From Glaciimonas sp. (GTDB taxonomy: Bacteria > Pseudomonadota > Gammaproteobacteria > Burkholderiales > Burkholderiaceae_D), in contig JABBOV010000008.1 in the NCBI GenBank assembly GCA_012927625.1, forward strand, positions 186,001 to 250,000: a stretch of 64,000 nucleotides of DNA. Direction: 5' to 3'. The notes below the pieces were generated by a model that saw nothing but the letters and a program-made list of their open reading frames with translations, did no database searches and was not told the origin of the DNA. The number at the start of each line of letters is the position of its first letter. Position 1 is the first letter of the stretch. The translations under genes and the position numbers were made by a program. Of the stretch, positions 61,644-64,000 are shown in pieces.

Positions 61644-62390
61644 TCAGTGCGCGCAAACCGTGCAATGCGGATTACGATGGATTGCGATGCTAGTCCATTC
61701 CATGTCGCGGGCATCGAGCAGCAATAAGCGCCCCGCCAGGGAAGTGCCTATTGCCGTAATAAGTTTTAAAGCTTCCGCCGCCTGCATCGACCCTATGATT
61801 CCTACTAGTGGTGCAAATACGCCCATGGTTGAGCAACGAATTTCTTCGTATTGCTGATCGGGCGGAAACAGGCAGGCGTAGCAGGGGTTATCTGCTCCGC
61901 GCTTATCGAAAACACTGATCTGGCCATCAAATTTGATGGCCGCTCCCGACACCAAAGGAACTCCATTGACCACACAGGCGTGGTTTATCGCATGGCGGGT
62001 GGCAAAATTGTCGCTGCAATCGAGGACAACACTGGCCTCCGACACTAATTCAGCCAGCCGATCACCTTGCAAACGCTCATTGATGGCAATTACATTGACT
62101 TCAGGATTAATCTGAGCCAAGGTCTTTTGCCCGGAAAGCACTTTGGCCTGGCCGATGCGTTCGGTTGTGTGCAAAATCTGTCGCTGCAGATTGGTTAAGT
62201 CAACGGTGTCATTGTCGACCAGGGTGATACTGCCAACGCCGGCCGATGCCAGATAGAAAGCTGCGGGCGAACCCAGTCCCCCTGCACCGATAATCAGCGC
62301 GTGGGCTGCCAGGATTTTCTCCTGTCCTTCTATGCCGATTTCATCCAGCAGAATATGTCGTGAATAGCGTAACAGTTGATTGTCATTCAT
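61644..62390 (-). CDS. moeB: ThiF/MoeB family adenylyltransferase
   Basis: MoeB activates the C-terminus of MoaD by adenylation for molybdopterin synthesis; ThiF is the thiamine counterpart and cannot be excluded. The 248-residue protein has the nucleotide motif IIGAGGLGSPAAFYLASAG, the NLQRQILH arginine finger, and two zinc CxxC pairs (CYAC, CTVC). Start at 62390 (MNDNQLLRYSRH). It lies downstream of ctpA, separated by a terminator. Confidence 0.92.
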   Translation of the reverse strand: MNDNQLLRYSRHILLDEIGIEGQEKILAAHALIIGAGGLGSPAAFYLASAGVGSITLVDNDTVDLTNLQRQILHTTERIGQAKVLSGQKTLAQINPEVNVIAINERLQGDRLAELVSEASVVLDCSDNFATRHAINHACVVNGVPLVSGAAIKFDGQISVFDKRGADNPCYACLFPPDQQYEEIRCSTMGVFAPLVGIIGSMQAAEALKLITAIGTSLAGRLLLLDARDMEWTSIAIHRNPHCTVCAH

Positions 62391-62430
62391 CGTGCGGGGA
62401 TATAAGTGTGGCGCAAGAAGTGGGGCGTAC

Positions 62431-62456
62431 AAAAAAGCCGCATTACTGCGGCCTTT
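62431..62456 (-). terminator. Rho-independent terminator after ctpA
   Basis: Minus-strand stem GCCGCA/TGCGGC (62437-62442, 62447-62452) with a 4-base loop and a T6 run (62436-62431). It follows the ctpA stop by about 20 bp. moeB starts 41 bp beyond, so its promoter must lie very close or some read-through occurs. Confidence 0.85.
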
Positions 62457-62472
62457 TCTTTAGCAAGAGCAA

Positions 62473-63924
62473 TTATTTTTTCTGGTTGGGATCAGTTTTA
62501 TCGGTTGCTGGACTACTGGCAACCTCGGGCTTAACCTTGGTAACTTGCACTGGCAATCCTTTAAGATGATTCATTGCCTGCGCCAACTGGAAGTCATCCG
62601 GGCCGCCGTATTCAAGCGGCTTGCGTTTTTTCTCGAGGGCAATCAGGCGCTGCTCTTCTTCCAGTCCATCACGATGCGGGCTAACAGCATCAGCTTGCTT
62701 GACCGTGTCGTTGGTCAAATGTTTTTGGAGATCGGCTTCGCGCAGTCGCAAGCTGTTCAAACCATCACCATCTGCATATTCTTCCACCAATAAATCGGGA
62801 ACAATTCCTTTGGCCTGGATGGAGCGGCCATTCGGGGTGTAATAGCGTGCAGTAGTCAATTTGACGGCCGTATCAGCCGACAATTGCCGGATAGTCTGTA
62901 CCGAGCCTTTGCCGAATGTTTGGGTACCCATGATAGTTGCGCGTTTGTAATCTTGCAACGCGCCCGCCACGATTTCAGAGGCAGAAGCAGAGCCGGTGTT
63001 GACCAGCACCACCATGGGCACTTTCTTGATCGCATCAGGCAGTTTGGAGAGTGGATCGCTTAATGCCCGGGATGCATAATATTCGCGCTGGGCATAAAAG
63101 GTAGCCTTGGAATCCGGTAACTGGCCGTTGGTGGATACAATCACTACATCTTTTGGCAGGAATGCTGCGGCAACGCCAATTGCGCCAGGCAATACGCCGC
63201 CTGGATCATTACGCAGATCCAGAACCAAACCTTTCAGGTTCGGATCTTTCGCGTACAGATCGTCAATTTTCTTGACAAGGTCATCTACCGTCGGTTCTTG
63301 AAACTGTGCTACGCGCAACCAGCCGTATCCGGGTTCGATTATTTTGGCTTTGACGCTCTGGACGTGGATTTCCTGCCTGACAATCGGGATGATTAATGGC
63401 TTGTCTTCCTCTTTGCGCGCGATAGTCAGGGTAATTTTGGTATTGGGCTCGCCGCGCATTTTCTTCACTGCCTGATCGAGGGTCATGCCCTTGACCGGCG
63501 TCGAGTCGAGACGGGTAATCAAATCACCGGCTTTGATTCCAGCGCGATAAGCAGGAGAATCTTCGATTGGCGAAATGACTTTTACATAACCGTCTTCCAT
63601 TCCCACCTCAATCCCAAGGCCGACAAATTTGCCCTGGGTACCTTCACGCAATTCCTTGAAGGCTTTCTTGTCCAGATAGGATGAATGCGGGTCCAGCGAC
63701 GCGACCATGCCCGAAATAGCTTCGGTCAGCAGCTTTTTGTCTTCTACCGGCTCGACATAGTCGGATTTGATCAAGCCGAAGACATCGGCCAGCTGGCGCA
63801 ATTCTTCATAGGGAAGCGGCGCAGTAACTGACTTTTGCGCAAGTGCAGAAAACTGCATGGATGCCGCGACGCCAGCAATCAAGCCGAGACCGATCAGACC
63901 GAAATTTTTGAGTTTGCTGCCCAT
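62473..63924 (-). CDS. ctpA: Carboxy-terminal processing protease, S41 family
   Basis: A 483-residue exported serine protease that trims periplasmic proteins. There is an N-terminal membrane/signal segment (about 8-29), a PDZ domain (about 95-180, GKFVGLGIEVGMEDGYVKVI), and the catalytic domain with Ser in GSASASEIVAGAL and Lys in QTFGKGSVQT. The C-terminal tail is Lys/Pro-rich. It starts 3 bp after the stop of the upstream M23 peptidase gene. Confidence 0.95.
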   Translation of the reverse strand: MGSKLKNFGLIGLGLIAGVAASMQFSALAQKSVTAPLPYEELRQLADVFGLIKSDYVEPVEDKKLLTEAISGMVASLDPHSSYLDKKAFKELREGTQGKFVGLGIEVGMEDGYVKVISPIEDSPAYRAGIKAGDLITRLDSTPVKGMTLDQAVKKMRGEPNTKITLTIARKEEDKPLIIPIVRQEIHVQSVKAKIIEPGYGWLRVAQFQEPTVDDLVKKIDDLYAKDPNLKGLVLDLRNDPGGVLPGAIGVAAAFLPKDVVIVSTNGQLPDSKATFYAQREYYASRALSDPLSKLPDAIKKVPMVVLVNTGSASASEIVAGALQDYKRATIMGTQTFGKGSVQTIRQLSADTAVKLTTARYYTPNGRSIQAKGIVPDLLVEEYADGDGLNSLRLREADLQKHLTNDTVKQADAVSPHRDGLEEEQRLIALEKKRKPLEYGGPDDFQLAQAMNHLKGLPVQVTKVKPEVASSPATDKTDPNQKK

Positions 63925-63927
63925 GTA

Positions 63928-64000
63928 TCACCTAATAGTTGTCCAGCCAAGTGGATCGAATGCGCGGCCCTGATGCCGCATTTCAAAGTATAAGCCGGAT
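63928..64000 (-). CDS. M23 peptidase / murein hydrolase activator (EnvC-like), C-terminal end only
   Basis: The last 24 codons enter from the right edge: SGLYFEMRHQGRAFDPLGW then TTIR and a stop at 63928. GLYFEMRHQGR is the characteristic C-terminus of LytM-domain EnvC-type proteins, which activate cell-division amidases. The gene order envC-ctpA is usual. Confidence 0.85.
   Translation of the reverse strand, partial: SGLYFEMRHQGRAFDPLGWTTIR

Overview
The window looks like a chromosomal segment of a betaproteobacterium of the order Burkholderiales, most likely Oxalobacteraceae (Herminiimonas, Collimonas or Glaciimonas type). This is judged from protein style and gene order: gltBD, yqgE-ruvX-pyrR-pyrB-pyrC', envC-ctpA-moeB and a paa catabolon. 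No rRNA or tRNA gene and no prophage were seen. A gamma-glutamyltransferase gene is cut by the left edge and an M23 peptidase gene by the right edge.

Layout. 1-8.1 kb: gamma-glutamyltransferase facing gltD-gltB (glutamate synthase) across a bidirectional terminator. 8.7-21.9 kb: a complete type I-F CRISPR-Cas locus, all on the minus strand, in the order cas1, cas2-3 fusion, csy1, csy2, csy3, csy4, leader, array. The array has 77 repeats and 76 spacers. It is read from its right-hand leader, which carries an IHF site, toward a degenerate terminal repeat at 8670. A REP-associated tyrosine transposase lies just upstream of cas1. 22.9-31.3 kb: housekeeping genes (apaH, plsC, a pyrimidine cluster with a catalytically dead dihydroorotase pyrC', ruvX, yqgE, phrB, gloA). 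31.3-34.0 kb: a TetR regulator divergent from an AidB-like acyl-CoA dehydrogenase.

34.1-60.6 kb is a catabolic region. It starts with a branched-chain-type ABC transporter (livHMG plus a LivF fused to a hemerythrin-like domain). Next is an aromatic hydroxylase group (FAD monooxygenase, DUF2783, atypical metallo-beta-lactamase-fold protein) with IclR and LuxR regulators. Then comes a long phenylacetate operon, paaN-G-H-I-K-J, a periplasmic binding protein, an enoyl-CoA hydratase and paaA-B-C-D-E. Divergent from it is a separate diiron protein with its own ferredoxin reductase, followed by paaX. The paa genes would activate phenylacetate to its CoA ester (PaaK), epoxidise it (PaaABCDE), isomerise the epoxide (PaaG), open and oxidise the ring (PaaN) and carry out beta-oxidation (enoyl-CoA hydratase, PaaH, PaaJ), under PaaX. 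60.9-64 kb: a DUF484 protein, moeB and ctpA.

Two families of short dispersed repeats sit between genes. One is a ~60-73 bp AT-rich element with (C/T)ATACT-like ends (five copies seen). The other has arms built of ~9-bp TTTCGTG-type units (two copies plus fragments); one of these contains a perfect 26-bp palindrome. Several copies split what look like operons. The most unusual items are the hemerythrin-LivF fusion, the uncharacterised diiron oxidase/reductase pair in the PaaX context, the AT-rich repeat family, and a pair of near-identical spacers 21 positions apart in the CRISPR array.
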